From Chryseobacterium cupriresistens (GTDB taxonomy: Bacteria > Bacteroidota > Bacteroidia > Flavobacteriales > Weeksellaceae), in assembly GCF_046614675.1 (NCBI RefSeq), contig NZ_JBKKJT010000013.1, positions 1-64,000 of the forward strand: a stretch of DNA of 64,000 bases, given 5' to 3'. The translations under genes and the position numbers were made by a program. The notes below the pieces were generated by a model. That model was not told the origin of the DNA and did not search any database. It saw nothing but the letters and a program-made list of their open reading frames with translations. Each line of letters starts with the position of its first letter. The stretch's first letter is position 1. Of the stretch, positions 1 to 10,069 are shown one piece after another.

Positions 1-59
1 TTTATATCTTCCGCTTTTCAACGAAGCAATCTCTCTGTCAGTGTCGCTCCGTATTTGCG

Positions 60-370
60 AGTGCAAAAGTAAAACTTTATTTTTTAATGACCAAATGTTT
101 TTGAAGAAAATTTTAAAGTTTTTTAAGCAACCTTAATTCTTCTCAAAACCTCAATCTCTATACTCCTGCTCTCCCTCTAATTGGGACTGCAAAGATACAA
201 ACTCTTTTTAAACTGACAACTTTTTTTGCAAAAAGTTTTAAAGTTTTTTTCGTCCGTCTCTTTTTTGAAGTAATATTGTCTCTGCCTATCTAAAGGCTCT
301 TCTGCGCTACTGTTCTACTCTCGTTTTCAGTGGGGCAAAGATAGTAACTTCCTACAACGCAAAACAAGTT
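60..370 (-). promoter_or_regulatory. Three tandem leftward promoters
   Basis: Read on the minus strand there are three -7 elements of the Bacteroidota type TAnnTTTG: TACTTTTG at 64-71, TATCTTTG at 190-197 and TATCTTTG at 336-343. The first has a -33 TTTG at 92-95 with a 20 bp spacer, the second a TTG at 217-219 with 19 bp, the third a TTG at 365-367 with 21 bp. All fire towards the left edge, so the gene they drive lies outside the window. Strong tandem promoters with an untranslated leader are typical of rRNA operons; that target is inference. Confidence 0.6.
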
Positions 371-465
371 TATTTAACATAAATTTTACATTACAGTGAT
401 ATTTATTCCTAAAGAACTGGAAGGCAGGGAGAAAAATTTTAAACATTTGTTTGGAGAATCGGGGT

Positions 466-511
466 GAGAGTGTGGGAGCGTGGGAGCGTGGGAGTGTTTG
501 AGTGTTTGAGG
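466..511. repeat. Short degenerate tandem repeat
   Basis: Consecutive units of the form GTGGGAGC followed by GTGTTTGA give a purine/GT-rich simple repeat. It lies in a geneless stretch and has no visible function; a similar AGTTGGA-type repeat is at about 1232-1258. Confidence 0.5.
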
Positions 512-1067
512 GGGAGAGAGGTATGATTCGGGGTGCGGGATGCGAGGGTTTGAGGTGTGGAAGGATTAAATAGGGTATATATTATATAATGAAGGGAGAT
601 TGTTGTTTTTTATGTATGGGGATGATCATTGCCCACAGATCTCGCAGATTTACACAGATAAGAGGGGCCTGCTTTATTGTATACATTTATATTATAATAG
701 AATGGGAAGGATGGAAATGCTAAAGAGTATATTTATATATTATATAGAGTAATAAGGTTTAGCTCCTACACCCGTAATTAATTACAATGCTTCGGTTCAG
801 CTCAGTATGACATGGCTAATACTAACGGCTAAAAGGCCTTAGACATTATATTGGCATTTTGCTTCTTTTAAGACTCTCGTAAAGAAGTTTGGATTCCTGC
901 GGAATGACACAATAGGAATAGAGATTGATACTCAATAATATGTTTCCATAGAAATCTACAATATGAAAATTCAATACCAATGTTCCTTTTCTATCTGGAA
1001 ACCCGAAACTCGCAACACAATAACCCGAACCTCATCATTCATCATTCACCACTTATCATTAACGACT

Positions 1068-1224
1068 CCTACCCTAGCCCTGATAGTAATGGTTACACCG
1101 CAGCTTGCTTCGGAGGGTGGGTGGTTTTTTGGTGGGGGGACCCTTCGGCTTCGCTCAGGGTGACAGCGTTGGAGTGCGTGGGCGCGAGGAGTATGAATGG
1201 ATAGCAGGAAATAGCTCCTGAAAA
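1068..1224 (+). repeat. Intergenic element with conserved end boxes
   Basis: The segment is bounded by a left box CCTAGCCCTGATAG (ends at 1086) and a right box GGATAGCAGGAAATAGCTCC (1199-1218), followed by an A-run. From memory, these boxes recur together in flavobacterial intergenic regions with a variable middle; this is recollection, not a search. The middle carries a CTTCGGCTTCGCTCAGGGTG repeat (1143-1162). No protein is supported here. Together with 400-1067, which holds other short dispersed repeats, this accounts for the geneless left end. Confidence 0.4.
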
Positions 1225-1332
1225 AAGTTCGAGAGTTGGAAAGTTGGAGGGTTGGAGGATGAAAAAGCTTAAATGTACTGGTGAAGAGAGAATAAAAAAT
1301 GGATATAAAATCGTGATGATTTGAAAGGCGTG

Positions 1333-1710
1333 TTAAAAGAAACGCTTGATTAATAACTTATAGGTATAATATCCTAATAAGCATCCAATGGTATCTGCTA
1401 CGATATCTAAAGTTTCCATCGATCTTCCCAGTCCCATTTCTTCCTGCAGGATTTCTGTAAGGAAAGCATAAATAAGGATGATCTGGACAAAGTATGAGAA
1501 TTTTATTTTGGGAAAAGCAGCAATGAAAGAGAAACCCAGTGCTGCGAATATGCTTACATGCAAAACCTTGTCGATACCGCTGAACATGAACCAATATTCA
1601 TGGTTTTCTTCTCCCGGCTTGAGAAGCATATAAGTAAGAAATGCCCAATAAATGGGCAGTATCTTACTAAATATTTTTGAAATCTTATCCAATGATCGCT
1701 TTGTAATCAT
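1333..1710 (-). CDS. VanZ-like family membrane protein
   Basis: A small integral membrane protein of about 125 residues with four hydrophobic segments. The VanZ-like signature is a GxDKVLH stretch at the start of the second helix, then a late TEILQEEMGLGRSMETLDIVADTIGCLLG-type region whose key feature is D-x-x-AD-x-x-G near the C-terminus. Members are named after a teicoplanin-resistance accessory protein, but most have no known role. A longer reading frame extends to 1779; I chose the ATG at 1710 because the extra residues would lie deep inside gcvH. The start overlaps the gcvH end by 26 bases, which suggests translational coupling in the sprA-gcvH operon. Confidence 0.75.
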   Translation of the reverse strand: MITKRSLDKISKIFSKILPIYWAFLTYMLLKPGEENHEYWFMFSGIDKVLHVSIFAALGFSFIAAFPKIKFSYFVQIILIYAFLTEILQEEMGLGRSMETLDIVADTIGCLLGYYTYKLLIKRFF

Positions 1711-2062
1711 CTGCAGAAAGTAACTCTGACTGATCTGCTCCATCAGCAATTTCCAATTTGATGATCCATCCGTCTCCATAAGGATCTGTATTTAACAGTT
1801 CAGGCTGATCTTCTAATTCTGAATTAAACTCGATAACTTTTCCTGAAATAGGTAAGAACAGGTCTGAAACAGTTTTTACTGCTTCTACACTTCCGAAAAC
1901 GTCTCCTCCATTAAGATCATCATCTACAGTATCTACATCAACGTAAACGATATCTCCAAGTTCTCCCTGTGCGAAGTCTGTAATACCGATTGTAGCAACG
2001 TTACCTTCGATCTTGATCCATTCGTGATCTTTCGTGTACTTTAATTCTGATGGTGTGTTCAT
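1685..2062 (-). CDS. gcvH: Glycine cleavage system H protein
   Basis: The lipoyl carrier of the glycine cleavage complex: it takes the aminomethyl group from the P-protein and shuttles it to the T- and L-proteins. The 125-residue length is normal. The lipoylation site is clear: SVEAVKTVSDL places the modified lysine at residue 63, and the N-terminal TKDHEWI motif is classical. The frame runs upstream to 2095, but the ATG at 2062 gives the family N-terminus. It lies downstream of sprA beyond a hairpin terminator (2127-2154), so it probably has its own promoter or depends on readthrough. The other gcv genes are not in the window. Confidence 0.96.
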   Translation of the reverse strand: MNTPSELKYTKDHEWIKIEGNVATIGITDFAQGELGDIVYVDVDTVDDDLNGGDVFGSVEAVKTVSDLFLPISGKVIEFNSELEDQPELLNTDPYGDGWIIKLEIADGADQSELLSADDYKAIIG

Positions 2063-2126
2063 TTTTAAATTTTTATTTTGTACAAATGTATTCAAAAATA
2101 TAGTAGCTTCAAATATTGGATATAAA

Positions 2127-2154
2127 AAAAGTCCTTCAAAACTGAAGGACTTTT
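2127..2154 (-). terminator. Terminator after sprA
   Basis: AAAAGTCCTTC and GAAGGACTTTT pair around the 6-base loop 2138-2143. On the minus strand the hairpin runs into a T-run, directly after the sprA stop. Confidence 0.8.
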
Positions 2155-2169
2155 ACGTTTGTATTATTT

Positions 2170-5100
2170 TTAGAATCCACCTCCGGAATCTCCGAATGTA
2201 AATGTGGCTGAGATACCTGCTCTGACCGTAGACAGCGGGAATGCTGTGGAGATCTTATATTTTGAGGTCATCTGTTCGTAGAACACTCTCAGATTCAGAT
2301 TCTCGGAAACATTGTAATCTGCGGAAAGTTTAATGTTCATGAGTCTCTGTCCTCCTGTAACCTGGGCATCATTTAACAGAATATTCATAATAGATGTTTT
2401 ACTGTCTCTTAATGAAATGTCTCCTCTGATGTTAAGATCACTTCCTTTTCCTCTTGTTCCTCTTCCTCTGATGTTGGCTGTTCCTAGTCTGAAGTTTCTG
2501 ACAATATAACCAAGTCTTACTACATATTCTGTATTCGCATCTTCGGTAAGTGTCTGGTTGACTAATCCCAGTACCATCATTCTGGTTCTGTTATACTGTA
2601 TTCCAAACTGCATATTGTTTCTCATAGTAACATCTACTCCGATAAGCGGTGAGAAAGATTCTACATATCCCACCTGTGCGAATGTATATGGGTTAATCTT
2701 ATCTCCATCATTTTTTTTCACATTACCGGCATCATCCACTGTCTGATAATATCCGTTCGGGTTACCGTGATAGTCTACATTGCTTTGAATACCTGTTGCT
2801 GTATACGTAGCAGTATAGGCATGTAAGATATCGAACTTTGTGAACTGCCCGCTGATGATAGGGATATTTTTTAATCCAGAATAGGTAATTCTCCAGTTTG
2901 GCAATGGGAATCCTGCTTTTTTAGGGTTACCCATAGGTGACACAGATTTTCCTTCCATCGCTGCTCTAAAGGCTGGGATTAATACATAGGCATTTCCAAT
3001 GCTGTAATGCTTTGCAAATCCGTTATTATCCAATACTGCCCCGGGACCTCCCAATTGTTGAGAAAGCGCTCTTGCATTTTCTCTGATCGCCTGGTAAACT
3101 GCCTGCCCATCTTTAAATGACGTGCTGAGAAGCGACGTAGTATTGGAATACGTTATCATTTCGCTGGCAAATGTAAAATCCGTATCAGGAACCCCACCAT
3201 TGGTATAGTTAAATCCTGTATGCGAGAAGTTGCTGTTGAAGGTATGCAACACATTAAGATCGACTCTCAGGTCATTCATAGGCATCACCTGTAAGTCTGC
3301 TCTCAATTCTTTGGTCGACATTCTTACATACGGATCTGTCATATAATTTGAATTACTCACCCATCCGTTTTCCATTACTGTTCTTCTGATATCTGCCTGT
3401 GAACCTAAAAGGAATCCCAGTGTCGGACCTCCCAATGTCTGTCCGTATCCATACCAGTTTGGTGCTGATATTAATCCCGGAAGTACTGTTCCATTCGTTT
3501 CGTTGTAACTTACGTTTAACTGTTTAAAGGAAGTTAAGAAGAATGCAGCACTTTGAAGTGGAGTAAGCTTATTCTTAAATTTATATTTTTTATATCGGTA
3601 TCTGTTTTTCTCCCATTGTTTCGCATACACATTATTCAGAGAGTCCATCTCCTGTCTGCGTTTTTGAAGTTTGGCATTAATATTTTTGAAATAGTTAAAC
3701 TGTCCAAAGAACTTCGGAAGATCCGCAGAAGCTGTTGCCTGAATCACATTGGTATTTTGTCCAACGGATCCTAAACTTGCGGTCTGATTTGTATTAGGAT
3801 CAGTAAATCCAAGCAATGACGTAGACCTCGCCGCCCAGTTATAGGTAAATCCGTATCCTACTTCTGCATCAATGAAATCCAGATAAGGCAAATATTGGAA
3901 TGGTAGCTTATAGTTTAACTGTGCTCTGTGATTATACAATACCGGCCTTCCTGCTCTGAATATATTTCCGAAAATCGATTTGCTGTCCATCGAATTTACA
4001 TCCAGATTGTCATTTAATGTTCTGGTTGCGGAATTGATTTCCAGTTTTAATGATTTTGTAAAGTTGAATCCTAATCCATACTGCCATCCAAAGAAGAAGT
4101 TTCTGTTTCTGATGGCATCGAAATTACTGTTCATATCACCATTAAGGATTGCTTCCACATTTCTGAACTCAAGCTCGTTGTAGTTTCTGTCGATTTCAGT
4201 TCTGAAAGAGATTCTTGTAGGAATTGGATTAATATTGAATTCTTTTACCCATCTCAGATACTTTGTCGATTTCGCCGTATCACTGATCATTTTGTTGAAA
4301 GGCTTAAGTACCCACGGTTTAAAAGTGTAGTTATAATCAATATACCCTCTCAGATACTGTCTGTAATTTCTCTTGGTATAGACATCTCTGAAATAGTCAT
4401 CGTTATAAACAGCAGTTACTGATACGTTTTCAATATCATAAAACTTAGGCTTTTTATTTGGATTTACTCTTTCTTTATGCATGTTAACAACTCCTATACT
4501 TCTCTGTTGAGTATAGGTTCTCGCTACTTTTTTCAACTGATCTTTATTTGGTGCCTTATTAAATTCTACATCGGTATCCAGAGGATTGTACTTTGGATCT
4601 TCAATAGTCTGCGAGTAAGAATAGTTTAAAGGAATTTTCACCCCAGTTTTTTCCGGAAGGAATTTATCTACATTGATCGCCGTATTGATGCTGAATGCGG
4701 ATTGAGTAGACTGTGTTCTTTCTGCAGGTTTTGAATCGATATTTCCGAAACCAACTGAGGTATAAGAGGCATTGGCATTCACTGTTGCCAGGTCTCCCAT
4801 ATTGAAGTTTAAGCTTGCATTTCCTGCATATCCACCATCATTCTCAATTTCAGAAAGACGGATTTCGTTAACCCAAAGAACTCTTGTTATGGTAGAGTTT
4901 GTTCTTGGATCTGCATTTCTTACCCCAATCATAATGGTGGTAATATTTCCTAAACTTGGTCTACCTTTGATATAAATATTTTTATAAGGTTCCTGATATC
5001 CTGTGTCAACGGTTCTATTTGTAATAGCAACACCTGATTTATCTCTTCTGATCTTTGCATCTACAAAGTTCTGAACATCAAAATCAACTTCATTTTCCAT

Positions 5101-8100
5101 TGGCCAGATCTCCATAGGAGCTGTTGCTGTTGTAGGAGTCATTCTTAAAGATGATTCATACTCGTAATAGTTATCAGTAGCATCGCTTCCGAAACGGATA
5201 AAGAATTTGGTATTCTCATCCAATCCAATCACTCTGTTCAATGGATCGTGAGCATGTACAAACAGCTTCAGCTTTTTGTATCTTCTCATATCCAATGTTG
5301 TATTTTTGAATACTCCTCTTGCCTCAGTTTTAAGGTCTTTCACTTTCATGTAAAGTGAAGCTTCATTCTGTCTCTGCGCTCCTGCATTTCCACTCAATAC
5401 CTGTCTGTCAATTCCCGGAGGCAATACATATGGAGGTTGGTTCAATGCATTTTCTTCAATATTTACACTTCCTATTTCAAAGTTTGGATCTGTCACAGTT
5501 CCGGTTCCTTCGTCGGAATTTGGAACATTTACACTGGCAATTTTACTGGTATATTTTCTCCAGTCTGATCTTACAAGATCCATTGTTCCGAATCTAAGCG
5601 TAGAGGTCTGATCAAATCCTGCCAGCATCAATCTTGCAAACCTTACATTATTCAATACAGATGGCTCTGCTGTCCCTTCAGCTGGATCATAATTCGCTAC
5701 AGGAATTCTGAACAGGTACCATTTAACATCTGAACTCTGTCCGTTCTGGAATGTTGCTTTTACTGTTTTTACATCTACAATATTATTCGTTCCAAGTGAC
5801 AAACTTGGCTGATCAAGCTTTATAACATATTGGTTATAGTTTTCAGTCTGATCCAGGTTGTAATCTTTATTGATATCTTCAACATCCGGAGTTTGTGAAG
5901 CTACGTTAAGAGAGTTTGCTTCTGAGTTTCCTTCAGGGTTTCTGAAATATTTGTATCGTTCCACTACTGAAGCTGCCTGACTTCCTGTAAATTTATCCGA
6001 AAGATAGAATACGAAGTCATCTACTGCAGGGTCTGCAATATTGGTTACCGGATTTACAAACGTATTTCCGAATCTCATGGCTTCCTGGTCCGAGGTAAGA
6101 CCATCATATCCGGCATCCTGTACTTTCCTATCCTCTCCTTCTGTAGAGAATGCATATAAGATTGGCGGCTGTTTTGGCTGTACTCCCCAATTTGAATTCG
6201 TTGTAGAAGATGGTGTACCTGGCGTTGGCAGTCCGTTTTCATACTGCATTTTTCCATCTTTCAATACATCTTCTGAAACGTTTCCTAAGTGAAGTAAAAG
6301 TTTTGGATCAGTACCCAGCGTTTTACCATCTGCGTAAGGATCCATCATCCAGAATTCAACATACTCAATGTTTGAAGTAATAAAGTTCGGAACACTGATT
6401 GATCTCATAATCCCTGCCCATCTGCTCTGTGCCTGTTCTGTTACTGGATTTACGTTATACGGTCCTTTTTCTTTCGGAAAATAAGAGATATCAAAAGTAT
6501 TCGTAAAGGTTTGTTCTCCTGCTACGAAATCTCTGTTATTATAAATCTCCGAATATTGTACTCTTCTGGAAGCGTGATTAGATACAGACTGCGGTGTAAT
6601 TCCTGCAGGTGCTTTCCCTCCAACTCCCCAGAATCTAGGGTCGATGTTATACCATGTTAATAATCCTCTTCCATATCCGCTTGTTAGATCATCATTGCCA
6701 GGCACTGTGTTAAATGGCGGTAATTTATTTTTTTCCGGTTTTGAAGCTAAACTCCATGCTGCCGGCTCTTTTAATGATATTTTAGAGGTTGTTTGTTCAA
6801 AATCGTCAATATAAGATTGATTATTTGTTCCTTTATTCAATCCAGGTAATAAGTAAGCTGCTTCCATCTTAAAGTTTAAGTTGGATGGAGCTTCAGTTTT
6901 TACCATCGGAAGTTTATTGGCAAATCTTGTAAGATAAGGGGCCTGATTGTTGTACATCAGGTTGATCCCTGCCATGGTATTGTTTACCGCTTCCTGCCCG
7001 AAGTTTACTTTCTGAGTCAATGGAGATTCTGAGTAATTGATTACTGTTCCTCCCAAGATAAAGTTTTCACTGAATCTTCTTTCTAAGTTTAATCCTAAGA
7101 ATCTTTTCCTTTGGGTATTAAATGTCAACTGATTTTCCAGTGAAATATTGATGGCCTGTCCGGACTGTTTTACATTTTCATTGATGATCGTAACCGTACC
7201 CAGCATATAATCTACTGTATAGTCTACGCCTTCCGTAAGCTGTACTCCGTTTGCTGCCACTTTTACTGATCCCTGAGGAACGTTTACAGCTCCTAAAGAA
7301 ATACCTTGTCCCTGAACACCTTTGTAACGCCCTTCCATGGTATACCTTTGTGTAAGGTTACTCTGGGAAGCTTCTTGTTTTTGTTTGGTATAAAGATCCT
7401 TAAATATATATTGAGGATCACTTGTTCCTAATTTTGCTTCCAGAAATTTACCGAAAGGCTGTACTTTGGTAAAGATGACTCTTCCTGTTTCCGGTCTGAT
7501 GGTAATCCCATTCACAAAGTCGAAAATACCGTCTCCTTTACTTCCATCTTTATTGTTCTGGATATCTCCATTCATATTAAGACGGTCCCAGTTAAATAAC
7601 TTCAGTAAATTCTGATCTTTTACAGGAGTATCTGGAAGATAGTTTACTTTACCTCCTGTTTTTGGATCTCTGTAATATACGTTAAGGATAAAGCCATCCG
7701 GAGATACCTGTCCCGCATCAATAGAATAGATATTCTTCATCATCAGATCCCACATCGGAGATTGAGTGTTCACCTTGTTATTTACTCTCAATACCTTGGT
7801 GATCAGCACAGGGCTTTCTTCAGAAAATTCCCCTACTTTGTATACTTTATTACTTCCATTAACAGTATAAGAGTACGAAACGGCTAAAAGCTGCTGGTCA
7901 TTCAATTTTTGGTTTAATGAAATATATCCCAGCTGTGGCTGATAGATAAATTCGTTAGCATTCAGCTTTCTCGCTTTTGTAGCAAGAACAAATTCTTCTC
8001 CGTTATTGTAGGGAGTAGGTGTTCCCGGGAAGACATGCCCCTGAAAAAGAGCATTGTAATTTTTCCCAGCTTCTCTTGTTCCAGCTACTTGTGATACTTC

Positions 8101-9255
8101 ATCATACAATCCGTTCAGCGAGTTATCCGGCAGCGTAACTCCTCCAGGACCTTCTCCCAGGTCTCTGATCCCGATAATACTTTTCTGATATGCCAGATTA
8201 CTGTTCCCCTGATCCAATACCCAGACTTCCATTCTGGTAATGTTGATGGTTGAGTTGATCTGCGGATAATTAAGTAAGGCATCATCATATTTGTTCAGGA
8301 AATAATGTCCTATAAAGAAGTGCTGGTTTTCTTCATAGTCAATGGCATTGACTTTAAAATTGTTCATCACACCACCTCCCTGTACTACAATATTACGAGC
8401 CTCTCCCTGTTGCTGGGAAAGAACTACGGTTCCAAATGTTTTTCCTAACTGGAATTCTGTTTTCACCCCGAACAGTGATTGGGAACCTCGGATAAGACTG
8501 GTTGAAAGCGGCATGTTTACGTTACCAAATTCAACTCTTTTGATGATTTTATCTTCTCCTCCTTCATTCGGTTTATCTACATTCCCAAGACCTTTACTCT
8601 GAAGATCTTTCCAGCTTCCTTTTGCCTGCCATACAAGATTCATCCTGTTTTCAAAAGCAAAACCACTCTGGGTATCATAATTGGCCTTTAACTGTAAGTT
8701 TTCCCCTACTTTTCCCAATAATCCCAACTGAATTCTCTGATCGATATCAAAGGTAAAACTGGTCCTGTTCTGAGGCAGGATCATTGGGTTATCTATTTTC
8801 TGGTAAAGTCCTGCAAAGTCCAGGGATGCGTATCCTGAAGGGATGATTTCAATTTTATTACCACCGAAAATGGTTTCAAAAAGCTTGTTGTTGATCTGTA
8901 ATGAAGGAATAAGCCCTTTCTTTCTGGCATCAGATCTGTCTCTTCTGAAGAGAAGATTATATTTATCGGATTTCTCCTTGTAATAGGCTTTTGTCTGGCT
9001 GGCAAGCATATATTCTTTATACTCTTCCGGAGACATGGCTGTAGGAGGACCTGTAATGGTATTTCCGATTTTTGGATATACATAGTACATCCCGGTTTTT
9101 ATATCGTAATAGGCTTCATACCTCGTAGGGTCGGCCACTTCATATTGTTTTCTTATGATCGCTGTATCTTTCTGTGCCTGCCCAAAAGCACTTACAGACA
9201 TACACAGGAACGACAGGAACAAAAATATGTTAAGATGCTTAATATTCGCCACCAA
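2170..9255 (-). CDS. sprA: Type IX secretion translocon SprA (Sov)
   Basis: The giant outer-membrane channel of the type IX secretion system, through which cargo with C-terminal sorting domains leaves the cell; in gliding flavobacteria it is needed for surface adhesin export. At 2361 residues it is in the SprA/Sov size range. A signal peptide (hydrophobic run near residues 8-24, ending in SAFGQ) is followed by a very long beta-rich, Asn/Tyr/Thr-rich barrel sequence with the conserved N-terminal YPKIGNTITGPP and DPTRYEAYYD regions. It begins 3 bases after ruvA, so the two are co-transcribed. The longest frame starts at TTG 9255; a GTG follows at 9252 and no ATG precedes the signal peptide, so the exact start is uncertain. 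It fits the type IX cargo genes in this window (29391, 34905, 44276). Confidence 0.96.
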   Translation of the reverse strand: MVANIKHLNIFLFLSFLCMSVSAFGQAQKDTAIIRKQYEVADPTRYEAYYDIKTGMYYVYPKIGNTITGPPTAMSPEEYKEYMLASQTKAYYKEKSDKYNLLFRRDRSDARKKGLIPSLQINNKLFETIFGGNKIEIIPSGYASLDFAGLYQKIDNPMILPQNRTSFTFDIDQRIQLGLLGKVGENLQLKANYDTQSGFAFENRMNLVWQAKGSWKDLQSKGLGNVDKPNEGGEDKIIKRVEFGNVNMPLSTSLIRGSQSLFGVKTEFQLGKTFGTVVLSQQQGEARNIVVQGGGVMNNFKVNAIDYEENQHFFIGHYFLNKYDDALLNYPQINSTINITRMEVWVLDQGNSNLAYQKSIIGIRDLGEGPGGVTLPDNSLNGLYDEVSQVAGTREAGKNYNALFQGHVFPGTPTPYNNGEEFVLATKARKLNANEFIYQPQLGYISLNQKLNDQQLLAVSYSYTVNGSNKVYKVGEFSEESPVLITKVLRVNNKVNTQSPMWDLMMKNIYSIDAGQVSPDGFILNVYYRDPKTGGKVNYLPDTPVKDQNLLKLFNWDRLNMNGDIQNNKDGSKGDGIFDFVNGITIRPETGRVIFTKVQPFGKFLEAKLGTSDPQYIFKDLYTKQKQEASQSNLTQRYTMEGRYKGVQGQGISLGAVNVPQGSVKVAANGVQLTEGVDYTVDYMLGTVTIINENVKQSGQAINISLENQLTFNTQRKRFLGLNLERRFSENFILGGTVINYSESPLTQKVNFGQEAVNNTMAGINLMYNNQAPYLTRFANKLPMVKTEAPSNLNFKMEAAYLLPGLNKGTNNQSYIDDFEQTTSKISLKEPAAWSLASKPEKNKLPPFNTVPGNDDLTSGYGRGLLTWYNIDPRFWGVGGKAPAGITPQSVSNHASRRVQYSEIYNNRDFVAGEQTFTNTFDISYFPKEKGPYNVNPVTEQAQSRWAGIMRSISVPNFITSNIEYVEFWMMDPYADGKTLGTDPKLLLHLGNVSEDVLKDGKMQYENGLPTPGTPSSTTNSNWGVQPKQPPILYAFSTEGEDRKVQDAGYDGLTSDQEAMRFGNTFVNPVTNIADPAVDDFVFYLSDKFTGSQAASVVERYKYFRNPEGNSEANSLNVASQTPDVEDINKDYNLDQTENYNQYVIKLDQPSLSLGTNNIVDVKTVKATFQNGQSSDVKWYLFRIPVANYDPAEGTAEPSVLNNVRFARLMLAGFDQTSTLRFGTMDLVRSDWRKYTSKIASVNVPNSDEGTGTVTDPNFEIGSVNIEENALNQPPYVLPPGIDRQVLSGNAGAQRQNEASLYMKVKDLKTEARGVFKNTTLDMRRYKKLKLFVHAHDPLNRVIGLDENTKFFIRFGSDATDNYYEYESSLRMTPTTATAPMEIWPMENEVDFDVQNFVDAKIRRDKSGVAITNRTVDTGYQEPYKNIYIKGRPSLGNITTIMIGVRNADPRTNSTITRVLWVNEIRLSEIENDGGYAGNASLNFNMGDLATVNANASYTSVGFGNIDSKPAERTQSTQSAFSINTAINVDKFLPEKTGVKIPLNYSYSQTIEDPKYNPLDTDVEFNKAPNKDQLKKVARTYTQQRSIGVVNMHKERVNPNKKPKFYDIENVSVTAVYNDDYFRDVYTKRNYRQYLRGYIDYNYTFKPWVLKPFNKMISDTAKSTKYLRWVKEFNINPIPTRISFRTEIDRNYNELEFRNVEAILNGDMNSNFDAIRNRNFFFGWQYGLGFNFTKSLKLEINSATRTLNDNLDVNSMDSKSIFGNIFRAGRPVLYNHRAQLNYKLPFQYLPYLDFIDAEVGYGFTYNWAARSTSLLGFTDPNTNQTASLGSVGQNTNVIQATASADLPKFFGQFNYFKNINAKLQKRRQEMDSLNNVYAKQWEKNRYRYKKYKFKNKLTPLQSAAFFLTSFKQLNVSYNETNGTVLPGLISAPNWYGYGQTLGGPTLGFLLGSQADIRRTVMENGWVSNSNYMTDPYVRMSTKELRADLQVMPMNDLRVDLNVLHTFNSNFSHTGFNYTNGGVPDTDFTFASEMITYSNTTSLLSTSFKDGQAVYQAIRENARALSQQLGGPGAVLDNNGFAKHYSIGNAYVLIPAFRAAMEGKSVSPMGNPKKAGFPLPNWRITYSGLKNIPIISGQFTKFDILHAYTATYTATGIQSNVDYHGNPNGYYQTVDDAGNVKKNDGDKINPYTFAQVGYVESFSPLIGVDVTMRNNMQFGIQYNRTRMMVLGLVNQTLTEDANTEYVVRLGYIVRNFRLGTANIRGRGTRGKGSDLNIRGDISLRDSKTSIMNILLNDAQVTGGQRLMNIKLSADYNVSENLNLRVFYEQMTSKYKISTAFPLSTVRAGISATFTFGDSGGGF

Positions 9256-9258
9256 ATG

Positions 9259-9843
9259 TTAAATGTTTTTTAAGATTTGTTTAACCAATTCTTCTACCGA
9301 GATGTTTGGATTTTGTTTGATAATTTTATCCGCAATCTTCTCGCTTGTTCGTTTAGGAATTCCTAAAACTTCTAATGCAGATAACGATTCTTCCTTAATT
9401 TTATTATCCACCATCACAGAAATGTTCGCGTTTGGATCGCTGTATTTCTGTACTTTATCTTTAAGATCCACGATAATCCTTTCAGCAGTTTTTGCACCAA
9501 TTCCTTTTGCTTTTTGGATTAATGCACTGTTTCCGGAAAGTATCGCCGAAGCAATCTCATCAAGGCTCAATGTTGACAACAGAATCAATGCTGAAACAGC
9601 TCCTACTCCATTAACGCTTATTAACAGATTGAACATTTCTTTTTCTGAACGTGTGTTAAATCCAAAGAGAAGATGGGCATCTTCACGAATGATCTGCTGA
9701 ATAAATAAAAAGGTCTGCTGATTCAAAACCAGCGTCTGTGAGGTCATCAGACTGATTCCCACGTAGTAACCAACTCCTTGAACATTGATGACAGCGTAAG
9801 TAGGCGTAAGTTCTTGAACAGTGCCTTGTAAAGAAAATATCAT
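9259..9843 (-). CDS. ruvA: Holliday junction helicase subunit RuvA
   Basis: The DNA-binding subunit of RuvAB, which holds the four-way junction while RuvB drives branch migration. The 194 residues match the family. The N-terminal OB-fold (residues 1-63), two helix-hairpin-helix motifs in the middle (INGVGAVSAL and KGIGAKTAERI) and the small C-terminal RuvB-contacting domain (ALEVLGI onward) are all present. It starts with ATG. The gene sits just upstream of sprA with a 3-base gap and downstream of the maeB terminator. Confidence 0.97.
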   Translation of the reverse strand: MIFSLQGTVQELTPTYAVINVQGVGYYVGISLMTSQTLVLNQQTFLFIQQIIREDAHLLFGFNTRSEKEMFNLLISVNGVGAVSALILLSTLSLDEIASAILSGNSALIQKAKGIGAKTAERIIVDLKDKVQKYSDPNANISVMVDNKIKEESLSALEVLGIPKRTSEKIADKIIKQNPNISVEELVKQILKNI

Positions 9844-9960
9844 TATTAATTTTTAAAACTCCCAAATATAGCAATTTAAACTAATTAATGTTTTCATTTG
9901 ATGTACGAATGATTTTTAACTTAAATTTTAAATAAGAATTCAAGGAATTAACAGAAAAAC

Positions 9961-9987
9961 AAAAGACTCCAAAATATGGAGTCTTTT
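9961..9987 (-). terminator. Terminator after maeB
   Basis: A 10 bp perfect stem, AAAAGACTCC with GGAGTCTTTT, and a 7-base loop (9971-9977). It has T-runs on both strands but is placed to end the leftward maeB transcript. Confidence 0.8.
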
Positions 9988-10069
9988 TACTATCTGTACA
10001 CGGTTTAAAGTGTCAATTTTGAAATAAGAAAGAAGGATTATTGCTTTCCAGTGATGCCATCTGTCTGTA

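Noticed and set aside
963..1204. Two overlapping plus-strand reading frames of 66 and 74 codons
   Set aside because: They run through repeat-rich intergenic DNA and into the conserved-end element; no family signal, no promoter, low-complexity translation.
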